Assembly (NCBI GenBank): GCA_935421135.1
Contig: OW285187.1
Span: 8,990,001-9,054,000 of the forward strand
DNA: 64,000 nucleotides
Reading direction: 5' to 3'
Origin: Bugulina stolonifera
Taxonomy: Eukaryota; Bryozoa; Gymnolaemata; Cheilostomatida; Bugulidae
Positions within the stretch are counted from its first letter, which is position 1, and every line of letters starts with the position of its first letter. The position numbers and the translations under genes are program-made. Below the pieces are notes generated by a model. It searched no databases. It was not told the origin of the DNA and was given only the letters and a program-made list of their open reading frames with translations. Positions 1-12,027 of the stretch are shown here, piece after piece.

Positions 1-2065
1 GAGTTGAAATTTCATATTCACTGTGAAAATTCTTGGCAATTTCTGCTAAAACGAAATCTGGCATACTAGAAGGGCGCTCTGGTTGCGAATTGCTGATGTC
101 AGATGGTTCATCATGACCAGAATCAGAACCAGCTTCCTGTGGAGTTTGCACGCCGATAATCGTACTTGCATGACGGTAGACTTTCAAAGCATTAGCTTCA
201 GAAGAACTGTCAGAAATTTGACGTTTGACCAACTTGGGACTAAATGATTCTGGATTACTTTTGCGCTTTTCTTCTATTTTCTCATAAGCTTGAAGCAGCT
301 CTTGCTGAAAGCTGGCAAACCTACGCGGAGAACTATTCTCATCTTCTGGAGCACTAGAAACAGATGTCTTTTCATCTGGTGCCATACTCACAGGAGCATT
401 CTCTTTAATTGTACGTGTTTGGATTAGCCTAACATTAAAGTCTGGGGGTGGAAGTGGTGGAGGAACCGGCACACCAGCTAAAACTTCATGCAATGGTACA
501 ACCTTCTGCAACGAAGAGTTCCTGTCCCTAGATGAACTTCCACTGCTACTTTCGGATTGGTTGTCAACATCTTCAGTCGATTTTGTAGGACTGATATCAC
601 TTGTGCCGCCATTTTCCTGTTTCCCTGCCTGAATAGCTTCATTAAAAAGCTGCAGAAGCTCAGTCAAAGACGTGTCAGGTGTAGAACTAGGATTTGTTTT
701 AGTTTTATTATCTCTGAGAGTATTTCCAGTACATTGAATAGCTATTTCTACAGGAGCATCATATTGGATGGCTATCTCTCTCACCTCTTTACTTGGTGGA
801 CTCACAGACTTACGTGGAATCAAGCATGGTTGTGGCTGAATGTCAATGTCGGTTACTGCCTGTTTCGGAATGTTGTCGGTCTTCATAGTCTCGGTGTTGG
901 ATGTAGGTAGATTTAGACTAGGCTGCTGATGTACTTCTATTTCTGCAACTACAATAGTTCCAACGCTAGTTTCGAGATCTAAATGTGTGGAGATAGGATC
1001 AGACTTCCGGGGAATCTTTGCAGCTACTGGTGATGGGGAGACTACTGAAGGCTTAGGAACAGGTGGGGCTGGGAGTTTACTTCTCTTTGGTTTAGTTGCA
1101 GGTTTGTTCAACCCTAAGCTAGAATGGTTGTAATCATAATCCGGCCTGGGTATAGTGATATTATCACTAGCGGCAGAACCTACTGAACTGTTTCTACGTG
1201 CTTTCAATTCTGCTTCAATTTCTTGTATCAATGACTGTTGCGGAGAGTTTTGCCACTGATGCAGCTCTGTGTTTGGTTTGTTCAGTGAAGGTAGTGACTG
1301 AGACTTTACTCGGAGAGGAGGCTGAGGTGCTGGGGTACTCTTCTTACGGTACAGACCAATAGGCTTAGATTCTGGTCTAGTTATTGGTTGTTCTCTTGCT
1401 CTTAAATACACGGAGCTAGGTGCTGGAGGTGCAAGTTTTGATTTTCGACTTCTAATACGACGTTGAGCTGCACCTTCCCTCCGCGGTTCCTCAGATTCTT
1501 GTCTATAATACGGGGTTTCAGAAGAAACGGTTCTTTGGGCTTTTAATGCTATTAATTTCCTATCTAAACTAGCTGTGGAATCTTGTATATAATCCACATC
1601 TCTGTCAGAAGTAGGTAGCTGAGCTACAGAGTTGGATCTGTCTTGAGAACGAAACACTCTGCGTAGGTCATTTCTCAAGTAAATGTCACTATACTCCCTA
1701 CGAGTAAGGCCACTGTTTGCCGATAAGTTCGACATGCTGGTAGGTCTAGACAAAGTAGAACGTCTGTCACTCTCATTATCTGAGATGACTGGGAGAGAAT
1801 GCATGCTACGAGACATTTGTCTTTGTCGTAATTCACGGTCATATCCAGAATATGCGTGAGATAATGAGCTGATACTTGAATTAGTTCGAAGGATGGATTT
1901 CCCAGGTAAAGATCTTACTGAAGATGCAGACGATGGCCGTCTGTTCACAGGTTCACCGTATGCATAGCTACGTCTATCCCAAGTTGAAGGTAAACTGAAT
2001 TCGACACTTCTACTACTGCCATACTGTGAACGACTTCTTTTAAGTTGAGAATTAGAGTTCCCCAT
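1..2065 (-). CDS. Large disordered protein with N-myristoylation-type start, 5' portion only
   Basis: An open frame runs on the minus strand from ATG at 2065-2063 to the window edge without a stop (688 codons), so the C-terminus is missing. I do not recognise the family. The start, MGNSNSQ, fits an N-myristoyl signal (Gly2, small residue at 6). The rest is rich in Ser, Pro, Arg and Gln and looks disordered. Visible short motifs are RSRS-type basic/serine stretches, PxxP runs such as KLPAPPVPKP (SH3-type), and PPPLPPPDF (profilin, WW or EVH1-type). A helical, charged stretch (RFASFQQELLQAYEKIEEKR) lies near the visible end. A cttcag acceptor 10 nt before the ATG suggests a 5' UTR intron. A membrane-tethered scaffold or actin-regulator role is inference only. 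The coding call itself is firm because 2 kb of stop-free, compositionally protein-like frame is unlikely in AT-rich DNA. Confidence 0.75.
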   Translation of the reverse strand, partial: MGNSNSQLKRSRSQYGSSRSVEFSLPSTWDRRSYAYGEPVNRRPSSASSVRSLPGKSILRTNSSISSLSHAYSGYDRELRQRQMSRSMHSLPVISDNESDRRSTLSRPTSMSNLSANSGLTRREYSDIYLRNDLRRVFRSQDRSNSVAQLPTSDRDVDYIQDSTASLDRKLIALKAQRTVSSETPYYRQESEEPRREGAAQRRIRSRKSKLAPPAPSSVYLRAREQPITRPESKPIGLYRKKSTPAPQPPLRVKSQSLPSLNKPNTELHQWQNSPQQSLIQEIEAELKARRNSSVGSAASDNITIPRPDYDYNHSSLGLNKPATKPKRSKLPAPPVPKPSVVSPSPVAAKIPRKSDPISTHLDLETSVGTIVVAEIEVHQQPSLNLPTSNTETMKTDNIPKQAVTDIDIQPQPCLIPRKSVSPPSKEVREIAIQYDAPVEIAIQCTGNTLRDNKTKTNPSSTPDTSLTELLQLFNEAIQAGKQENGGTSDISPTKSTEDVDNQSESSSGSSSRDRNSSLQKVVPLHEVLAGVPVPPPLPPPDFNVRLIQTRTIKENAPVSMAPDEKTSVSSAPEDENSSPRRFASFQQELLQAYEKIEEKRKSNPESFSPKLVKRQISDSSSEANALKVYRHASTIIGVQTPQEAGSDSGHDEPSDISNSQPERPSSMPDFVLAEIAKNFHSEYEIST

Positions 2066-5000
2066 AGCAACAGCCCTGAAGTTTACCTAAAATCGAATTG
2101 GCTGCATTTAGTGTATGGGTTAAAACAGCATTAATATATTATGGGTTACCTTGCTGGGCACATGGTTAAATTGTAAACCGATTTAAATGTTGCAGACTGG
2201 CCAGTTCAGTGCCTCTCCTATAACTTATTGAATATTATTCATTGCATTGTCTGAGCTCAATCAGTGCTACTATCAAACCCAATCTATTACAAAGGGTAAA
2301 TCAATGGTACTGAATCATTGGTACATATAGTTGACACCATATGGTAGTTGAATGCTGCTTATTACCTCCTATGGTAATAGTTACTGTGAATGTGTGCCCA
2401 TGACATGGCAACATGCATTACTCTAAATATACATTGGATGACAGCTCCTTGACTTTACAGCCGCAACAAAGTGTATTTATCCATGAAAAAGTTTGCTCAA
2501 AGAATTAGCGTATATTGTTCAAATGTAGAAAATATCTAATCCGTGAGCATAAGCTAACTGAAGAAGAACAGCGATGCTCATTGATAGTAAATATCAAAGA
2601 GCATGTGTCAAAATATAGCCATAGTCCACAATCTACACGCTACATGTGCACAGATATGCTACATATCACATAATTATATTACACACATATAATTCATATT
2701 ACCCATTTAAACATTATGCTAATGTTACACATTCACATATAGGCAACACAATTATGTCTGCACATTATATAAATCTGTCATTGCTGTGAAACTGTGAATA
2801 ATGACTAATATTTTGCAGACATGATCATACTAGATACCTTAAATTATTAATACACATGTCAATATGCTACATGTTGATATTGCAAAATGATTATTCCAAA
2901 ACGTTCAATTTTTCTAGTAGACAATGACAGTTAGTTGATATATAGTGCTAACATCCCTAACTGACGCCACATTAGATCTGCAACTATAAACTATTAACAA
3001 TATTACCTATGTTATCATTAGATCAACAGAAGTTTCAACAATTTCCCCTCTTTGCAGTATTTTCCAGCTTCTTCTACAAAATCAATGATATGAGACCTTC
3101 ATGTATTTAACATACATAAAGCATTATACTTTAAAATAGTTATGATGCGTTGCTCTGATTATAACATGAAGGGTCTGCGTGGCGTTAGTAAAGCAACATT
3201 TGTGTGCACATTTGAATGATTCTCCGAGATATTGGAGTCCATTTCACAGTCAACAATATCTGGTCGAAATTGTAGGCCTCATTTTCGTCAAGAGGAGGGA
3301 TTCCGAGTTTTTTACCTCAGTTGAATTCCGGTAACAATAACCCAACAGATCTATTCTAAATTTCTTACAGATCATTTGAAATATAATATACACTGAGTTA
3401 TTTTAAATGAAGAGTAGACATAAAGAGAGCTTACTGGAATAGTTAGCAAAGATTTTGAGATTTTGAAATGACCGCCTTCCAACCAGAATTTTGAAACACG
3501 ATACATTTTTATAGCAATAAATTGCATTATTTCTTCATAATGGCACCATAAAAACTATCTATGTTTACGAATTTAAAATTATACAAATATAACTTATGCT
3601 CCAACACATAAAGCCTTTGAATTCCATCATCAGATTTGAAAACTGTGAAATATTTTTGCTGTAGGATAATACCTTCATTGCCATGTATGTATTCCTTTCA
3701 AAGCGTATTTAGTGAATACATTTTAACACATTAATCAATTTTTAATAATAAATAATGAATACTGCAAGCTGTGACAATAAAACTCAGCAACATTAGAATA
3801 CATACCAGCTGTACATTGGTGAATTACTCTCGGACCAAATAAATGCTAGTGCAAGTCACGTCTTGATGCCATCGGTTCTGATTGAGGCTTTTTATGAATC
3901 ACAGCATTATTTATTATTATGAGGTAGTCCAGCTCTCCAGTTCCGCTGTTAAAATTACTGTGAATTAACAAGATTCTACCGTCACTTTCCCAATTAAACA
4001 CAATAAAGATATAGCTTGAGTGCTTAACTCCGACTGAAATAAAAATTCAGATTTGCAGGTAGATCCAGTAACCGAGTACGATTAGCCTCAAGCTTTTCTT
4101 ATTAGTTAGATTAGACTCAATCAAGGCTTCTACACTGGAAAACGAGGGGCTACTTGGATATTAATGCAAATAAAAATACGAGTAATAAAAACTGCTGAAG
4201 AGCAAACAATGATCATAATAGGGACTGATTCAATATATTTGCATTCGTGATCAGTCAAGCGCTTGATCTCCTTAGTGAAAAGAAGCTTTTATTTGTCGCT
4301 CAGGCTATATAGAAAAGTTCGATGACAAGCAGTAACGCACCAACCACGGTGCTACTCAAGTAGAATCTTCTGCACATTATCACAATACTCCCTCTAACGG
4401 TAACTAAGTAAAACATCAGAGCACAACTCCAAACATAAGGATTTGAAAGGTCTGACTCGGTCCGCTAAGTAATATATAAGTACTTGACAATCAAACGATG
4501 GTTATACAGGCTTAGCCTGCCACTAAATATATATGTAAACAGGAAACGCCGGTCGGCCAAGGTCGTATTGCATGAAGATCAGATTTTTGTCTGCACATAA
4601 TCAAAGCTCCCTGCTCAGACACTGGATTTCTGATTTCGTAATGATGGCATCGCTTGCCAAAGTATCCAATGGTTTGTTTCTATTTGGTGATTTAACAATA
4701 AATCAAACTTAAGCTAGGGCTACAAAGTAAAAATTAATTACGCCTAAACATTACTTTTGATTTCATTTTTAAATTTTAATTTATCAGTCGAGTCTGAGTC
4801 TTATCTTTATTTATCTTATGTTATTAGTTATTTATCTAATCTTATTTTATTTATGTTACCTGTCTAATTACATGTCGAAATTATCATCATGCCGGACCAC
4901 CCTAGCCGGCAGTAGAGTATCAGTGAGCATGTAATTGTATTGTAATTGTAGGCTATGAGTACAGTATTTGTATTGTTATATTTAATAATAATATTATTAT

Positions 5001-5944
5001 TTTATAATTATAGTAAATAATTATAATAACAAATAACATTATCATAATGATAATGATAACATGATGATTCCATTTTAATTTTTAAATCTTGTCTCTATTT
5101 TAAATGGCATACTATAACTATACTTGCTGCTTAGCCTATATTTTATTATGATTATATAATTTGTTATAGTAATAATTATATAACAATTAATAATAAAAAT
5201 AATGTCACTAGGCTATTTTACATTGTATATCTACTCTTCTGTAGCTAATGTAGCTCTACTCTACTTACAATTGCATCATTCACATCGCTATCGTATCAGT
5301 CATGGAAACTTTTCTGGCACGATGGAATAGGCAGCTGCTATTAATATTTTTATTAAATATTCATAATTAGTTATTAATTAATTAATTAAAAATGATTTAT
5401 TTTTTATTTTAAAGCCTATGTGTTTTGTTAGATTCACTTCAGTAGAGTAGTTGTAGGCCTATATCAATGTGATGCGTTAGCCAAGTTCATCCGGGCTAGT
5501 GAAAATGAGGGATAGTCAACATAATGGTTCGGGGTGTGCAGTGTAGGTGGGGAACTGAGTTTTTAGTTAAACAAGGAGTATGCTTTTTCCTGATTGATTG
5601 CTTTAAATTTAAATTATGCATCATTTTATAGATAGACATGCACACCAATTGCTGAATATCAATCTTTCATATTGTCTATGGCCTGGGATCTTATTATAAA
5701 TGGAAACAATGACAAATTATCAACTTTGTCAGCTTCAGCTGGGATTTCCATGTGAAATTTGTCTGAAACCTATCTCTTGTAAAAGAGAATTAGTATTTAT
5801 ATTGCAGTTACTCTAATTATGTCCAAAGTTGCGGTTTAACATGGAGAAGTTCAGGTTGTTTTGTTAGCCTGGGCATTCTGTAACCCTACCATACATAATA
5901 TGAATTGTATAAACAGTAAACGATCGCTATTCTGTTGAATAGGA
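2066..5944. other. Intergenic region between divergent genes, no gene seen
   Basis: This 3.9 kb stretch separates the minus-strand gene at the left edge from SDHD on the plus strand. It is AT-rich, especially 4730-5420, with only short chance ORFs. It presumably holds both promoters and 5' UTR exons of the left gene, but I could not identify a convincing exon or control element in it. Confidence 0.6.
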
Positions 5945-6749
5945 ATGTTCCGCACATCATTGAGGAATTGCAACAGATATCTTACACCTCGCATATCTCC
6001 ATCTGTATACCATGGCTTGCAAATGATGCCCGATAACAGAATGGTGCATATAACACCGTTAAAGAGAACGGCAGCTAGTAAGTACATGTAGTCCATATTT
6101 GTCACTTGTCTCCCCTCAAGTTGTAATCGACCATGTGGTATGCAGATATGTTAATGTCGATGTCTTCCATCAGAGTATCAATATTAGTTCCTATATTGGT
6201 TGTATGCACTTTGGGTTTTTAGCAGCAGAAACTGTTGTTGGTTCACATAAAAATCATTGGCTCGCTGAGAGAGTGGTTTCTGCAGGATTATATGCAGTTA
6301 TTCCAGCAGCATATTTTATGCCAGCCTCATTTGCAATGGATACAGCTCTCACTACTTCACTTGTAATACACGCTCACTGGTGAGTTTATAACCTTAGTAA
6401 CTTAAAATATGTGCTGGAATTGCAATATGTGATTAGCAAGAAAAATGCATTGGAACCATAGTTGGAATAGTCGGACAGAAAGATAGATTGTGAAAGAAGT
6501 TCTCACATTGTCAGCATGTTTTACTTTTACACAGGTGAATAATTTCATTGTAGGGGAATCGCTGCCATATTTGGTGACTACATGCACGGATATCCCAGTG
6601 AGACTGGCGAGAGGAGATACCCTATGCTAGCCACAGTTGCTAAGATTTTACCGTATATTCTCTCAATTACCGCATTTGCTTGCTTGATGAACTTTAACTA
6701 CAATGACGTTGGTCTTACACAAGCCATAGAAATGTTATGGCGGGTTTGA
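5945..6749 (+). CDS. SDHD: Succinate dehydrogenase membrane anchor subunit D (CybS)
   Basis: Exons 5945-6077, 6223-6379 and 6554-6749 encode 161 residues (human about 159). SDHD is the small membrane anchor of respiratory complex II in the inner mitochondrial membrane. It helps bind heme b and ubiquinone. The first 44 residues are Arg-rich with almost no acid (MFRTSLRNCNRYL...), a typical mitochondrial presequence. An in-frame stop at 5936-5938 supports this start. Then come the family signature AERVVSAGLYAVIPAAYF, the heme-region LVIHAHWG, the quinone-site DYMHG, and the ending FNYNDVGLTQAIEMLWRV, which matches the family C-terminus closely. Three membrane helices are apparent. Splice phases (1, 2) agree at both junctions. 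The acceptor of exon 2 could be 6222 or 6225 (one residue difference). It converges with the tetraspanin gene to its right. Confidence 0.93.
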
Positions 6750-6975
6750 ACTGGTTATCTGAAAAATATGGATATCTCTCTAAATTAGAGAGTGTATATT
6801 TTTATTCTGTGGAGTAATAACAGGCCTGTTTGTGGTAATGGTTAAACATTGGCTCTCTTTATAACCCTTTTGCTTTATTATATAAAAGGTAAAATATTAA
6901 AGTGTTTTCTATTATCACATCAATTAATGTTTATTAATTTAAGGATGGAGTCATGGAATGTCATGAATACTTGTC

Positions 6976-6981
6976 AATAAA
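6976..6981 (+). promoter_or_regulatory. Polyadenylation signal for SDHD
   Basis: An AATAAA hexamer lies about 230 bp after the SDHD stop and is the first canonical signal in the expected orientation. The assignment rests on position only. Confidence 0.45.
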
Positions 6982-7292
6982 AACTAGAGATATATGAGAA
7001 ATAAATCTAAAAATATATACATTATATCATTAAATCCATATACCATACATACAAATAGTGGAATATCATTTGTGTATGATGATATCTTTTTGGTAAATGT
7101 ACCTTTATATGGTTAAACATTGCCAAGGTGAACATTAAAAAATGAGAATGTGCTTAAGTAGTAAAGAAAAACTAAAATCACACCACTATTTACATACAAT
7201 TGTATAAAAAGCCGTTTACTCTAAGCAATAGCATTTGCAATCAAGTGAATGCAATGTTGATAAAATATCGGTCTTTCTGACCTCATGAAATC

Positions 7293-9739
7293 CTAATATA
7301 TTCTTTTGTCTTCTTGTTGAAGTTTCTTCAGCATTACAACTGAGAGGACGACAGCCAGGAGCTGTAAAATATAGCAAGATGTTATACATGTTCATAGCTG
7401 TAATCTCATAACATACCAAGGAAAGTAAGAGTGATTTTGTACAGATGTATCGTTTATTAGTGGTCTAATTATGAATTCTATTTCAATATGCCATTGTGAT
7501 TTTAGTTACCTCTAAAGCACCAATTGTAAATCCTCCAGCAGTTATACCCACTATGTAATCTGTTATCCTCCGTTTGATCTTTGTACCACAGCCCTACAAG
7601 TACAGACAGAAGTGAGACAATAGTAGAGACATGTCCACAGTATATCCATATGGGGACATGCCGTAGTCTTCCCATAGATTATGCATAATTTACTCCAATG
7701 AGTATTATGTACGTATACACGTAGGATCAGACAGGTGAAGACCTATGATACATCGCACAACATCATACATTATATTCTAATTTTAAAATATTAGGGTCAA
7801 TTAAGTCTTGTACATACAACTGATGAATGGAGCAGCATAAGACTCTTGAGTAATGAATGAGTAACAGATAAATGCATTACATCACCCTAAGTAACTCATT
7901 TAGAGTATTTCAGTCTCCACTTCATCTTACAATGTAGTTATACATTTAGTGTTGAGCACTGGATACTGTCAAAACCTTGTAACTCAGTTATATATAATGC
8001 ATATCTACATGTATGTTAAATATTGAATAATCATGAATTCATACTAAGCACAGTTTACCGTTTGATGAAGGTATGGATTTTTCCCTCCCAAAATTGCGGA
8101 GTAGGTTGGACATATAACATCGAGGCCACTTGAGCCAAAACAACATGAAGCTGGCACAATCTCATCAATAACGTATTCTGGTCTGTCTTTCCATTTAGAG
8201 CTAGCCCAGTCTTCATATTCGACACCTCCACAGCAGTTAAACTACAACATAGAGTGGGGCTTATAGAAAGGTCATAGAAACCAACAAGTGGAGATAATGG
8301 TTAGCTAGTACGAGTGGGGATTGTATAAGAAATCATCTCTAGAAAATTGATCTCCAAAAAATATTCCATGAATACAAATGGTAAGAGATAATGGGCACAA
8401 TTTCAATCATTTAGCGTATGAAAGTCTTATATATATATACAATTAGAGCCTCAAACACGATTTTAGCATCCCACAAACACATACAAAATGATAGAATATG
8501 GTGCTGTACTCAACTGACCCTCCTTTGAATGTAGTCTATAATCTGTGTTTCCCTGTAATAGGTAGGGACGTCACCATACTGCTCCATGACCACCTCCTGT
8601 ATACCTTCGGTAAGTGCATTTTGCACCTATAATGAGTGGAAATCATTTGACAAAAATATTTATTTGATATGACAAGAGAGCTTCTTGCTAAAATCTACAT
8701 TTAGTGCATATTAATGGCTAACTGTTATATATATCGATACCCTAATGACTTGAAAAATGTTTAGGCTTACTGATCAAACTGGAATGGAAGTAACTAAAAC
8801 ATGATACTTATATACTAACCGTGAATCTGTATGTATAGCCGAGAGCAGCAGCAAGTATGTGAGAAATAAGAATTAGTCCCATGATAACAGAGTACTGCAA
8901 AAATGAGGTGAATCGATAAAAAAATCCACCACAGAAGAAAAGGTCCATGACTTGCGATATATTCATCAACAATAGCATCAACACTACGTGACTGTGTTAT
9001 ATAGTAGTTCTCCATAATTACACGGTGGGTTTGAATTCAACTGTAATCTCCAAAAAACAATCATGATACTACAAAAGTGTGTAGAACCCTGCTTGAGTGG
9101 AAATGCTATATACATGTACATGTAGCCTACCTACAAATACCTAATGAAAATGTTTTGAGATAAGAAATTAGCATTAGAGTACCAACTCACCGCTGTCAGC
9201 ATGCAGACAGATTCTCGAAAAGCTCCAAGCCAACCAAAGAATCCAGTAAGAAGTAATATCACCCCAGCACCAATCAGTACATAGACGGCACCGTAATAGT
9301 AACCCAAATCTTTTGATAGATTCTGGAGATTCTGATCTAGTTTCTCTGGAGCATCGGCATTACCAGAGTCAAATATTAACCACATCGCAAATACCAGAAC
9401 TCCAATTCCAAATAACTACAAATTTAAAAACAAGTAGACTAAATGAGTCAACAAACCATTCGATAAGAGACTAGTGCACTTTCTTCTTTGGGATATGAGA
9501 TTTGAGCAAAGCATAATAGCTTATATCCCACAGAAGTTCAAAAAAGCGGCATAAATGTAATTATTGAACAACACATTGATAGTAGACCAGGTGAGGTCAA
9601 AAAAATAAAAGTCAAAGCTTTGGTATATCCATCAAAAAATTTAAGAACGCATCCAACAATATATTATACTTACCCACAAGAACAGATTACCAAAAAATAA
9701 GCACCATTTCAATATTACAATGCCATCCCTCTCCGCCAT
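7293..9739 (-). CDS. Tetraspanin, complete
   Basis: Seven exons (9674-9739, 9191-9415, 8820-8894, 8519-8626, 8059-8241, 7510-7593, 7293-7361) encode 269 residues, all joined in phase 0. Tetraspanins are four-helix plasma-membrane organisers that cluster partner proteins. Helix 1 spans the first junction (ILKWCLFFGNLFLW-LFGIGVLVFAMW). The small loop follows, then helix 2 (VLIGAGVILLLTGFFGWLGAF) with the usual short C-rich turn, helix 3 (VIMGLILISHILAAALGY), and the large extracellular loop. This loop carries CCG (in FNCCGGVEYEDW), PASCC, and two later cysteines (ICPT, GCGT), giving six cysteines for three disulfides. Helix 4 (IVGITAGGFTIGALELLAVVL) leads to a short basic tail ending in KRIY. 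The CCG plus PxxCC pattern makes the family certain; I cannot assign a specific vertebrate orthologue. Confidence 0.93.
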
Positions 9740-12027
9740 AATATTTGAATTAATAGTTCACATGAAGGGCATGTGATGAAGTTTCTACAAACTAAAATAA
9801 AGACATAAAGTATATTGGTTCATCCACATTGTAAGTCTTGTTTATGTTAAATATAAATTAATATTTACATCCGATTATAAGATAGCTACAAGTAAATCAT
9901 AAATGCTCTTGACCTAATTGATTATTGAAGCTATGTCTTTTCAGGTGCTCCTATACTAATCTCATATAATAATTACTATAATACTGAAAACAAAAGGATA
10001 GATAGTATAACAAGTATATTACAATGTACAATTATTAACAATTCACATTCCATCAGCATCACTCAATTGATCTTATTTTGGCACCGACTCAATGCTAAAG
10101 CAAGTATTCTGACACCATTTACCATTAAGTCATGCATACTTACTAGATCTAGTTAACCAACTAAAATTTTAACAGGCGCAGTATCATCCTACGTCATTAA
10201 TTTTATTAGCTGATATATATTCTATTGCTTATAAGTTTTAAAATAGATCATTATCCCAAAAATAAAAAGAAAAAATAAATTATAACAAGACCTATACTCA
10301 TTACCCTCTGATTACCTCTGATGAGGTAGGACACGCTTAGTATTAGTCTCAATTATATTATTACATATTTTTTTATATTTATATTATTAATATAAATATT
10401 ACAGTAATCCTTATCTTATCTTTCTTCTAATTTTAATAAATGTTTCTTTTGCAATCATTTAATTATAATAATAATAATTATAATATAAATATAATTTAAT
10501 AATTCATATGGCTGACATAAATAATTGATATTTATTATTACAATCATTGTAATAATAAATATGTAGCTTTATTTATTTCTATTCATTAATTCAATGTTTT
10601 TTTTACTGATTACTTGAATAAAAACCTATAAATCAATGTTAAGCATAAATATAATCATAATGTATTTATTACACAAGTCATGTACATTGTAACAATGTAC
10701 ATGTTGTGTAATAAATACATTATATTTATGCTTAACATTGATTTATAGGTTTTTATTCAAGTAATCAGTAAAAAAAACATTGAATTAATGAATAGAAATA
10801 AATAAAGCTACAAGTGTTTAGTTTTAGTTTAGTTAGGAGGGGAGGGAGGCCGAGGGCTTCCATGTAATTATGAATACATAATAATGTACATCTAAATATG
10901 AAAATTGCCTCATCATGCATTACACGATTACAGTTGAGAGTAAAAATCTTTGGTTGGGTCAAAGATAGTGGGGTTTAGAAATCAAAAACCAGAGCCGTTC
11001 ACAAAACATGTAAACAGCTTTGTCAAAAGCCAAAATATTTTTGGGAAATTAGTCATTGACATAGACGAATTTCTGCCATAGTATCGGGCTTACTGTCAGA
11101 CGGCCGTTATTACTTTAACCTACTTAATGTTAGCTTAGGTGACAAACTGTGCTACTGCTATTAGGAGTTGCTAGCACAATCAGCAATGGTATGACAACTC
11201 CCATTTTTTCCGCCTACATTTTGTTGTACATGAATACACAAATGCAACTTTAGTTTAGACTTCAATTAGAATAAAAAACAGTTGAGTTACATGTATGCCT
11301 TAATGATACTGATGCAATTGATTACATATATGCATCTATAAGTTAAATAAAATGATTTTATACGTACACTAGTGCTGTTTGTATTATGTTTATGTGGATC
11401 CCACAATTGGGAACAGTAACTGAAATTACAGAACCATAAATGTGTGCTGCATTATTATCAATATAGTAAAAGTGAAAGACAATACACGTTGCATTGCAGA
11501 TTGAATGTAATAGATAAACATAAACCTCCTCTGGGTGTAGGCTGAATAATTAGGTATCTGCAGTGGTTCAATGGGGAAGCCTGTTTTGACAAGAAGTAGA
11601 GGAATAATGTTTGTATTTTCATGTATATTTATGAATAAAACAACATGAAATATGGGACAGTCACTAATTAAAAAGAAACTATAAAAAGAGAGCATGCTTA
11701 TGACATGCTGCATAAAATATAAATCAGCTAAATAAATGAGGTAAGGGTTATAAGGGGTGTGTTTGCGCTGGTATTATTAATTAAATTGCAACTAAAAACT
11801 TCTGATAGAAAAAAAACCACCAACACTATTGCACAAGGTGACTTAGATATATTCGTAGAGTAACATAAATTAATATAATTATTATGAATTATGGCAAATA
11901 TGACACACTATATACATGTAATATCAATACAATACCTACAATATAGAATAAAACATAAGACTGGGTATAAAACTCTACATAAAATAGTCCAGAGACTGGG
12001 GACAGTTTGATGTCATTTACTGGCAGC
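9740..12027. other. Intergenic AT-rich region holding a large palindrome
   Basis: No gene is supported between the tetraspanin start and the RRM2 stop. The main feature is the near-perfect 250-bp inverted repeat at 10562-10812, listed separately. The open frames here are short and lack coding character. The 3' UTR of RRM2 must lie at the right end. Confidence 0.6.
10562..10812. repeat. Long near-perfect palindrome, about 120-130 bp arms
   Basis: The left arm from 10562 (tgtagctttatttatttc...) is repeated as its reverse complement in the right arm ending at 10812 (...gaaataaataaagctaca), with essentially no spacer around 10691. The arms differ only by small indels, for example extra bases near 10657-10662 and 10677-10680 in the left arm. 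It would fold into a single long hairpin. It could be a foldback-type transposable element or a recent inverted duplication. Confidence 0.9.

Noticed and set aside
557..910. Plus-strand frame of 117 residues
   Set aside because: It lies antisense within the long minus-strand coding frame that covers 1-2065.
5851..6105. Minus-strand frame of 84 residues with membrane-like segments
   Set aside because: It is antisense to exon 1 of SDHD, whose presequence, splice donor and family match are much stronger.
11426..11713. Minus-strand 95-residue frame in the intergenic region
   Set aside because: It has no recognisable motif, no splice context and AT-driven composition.
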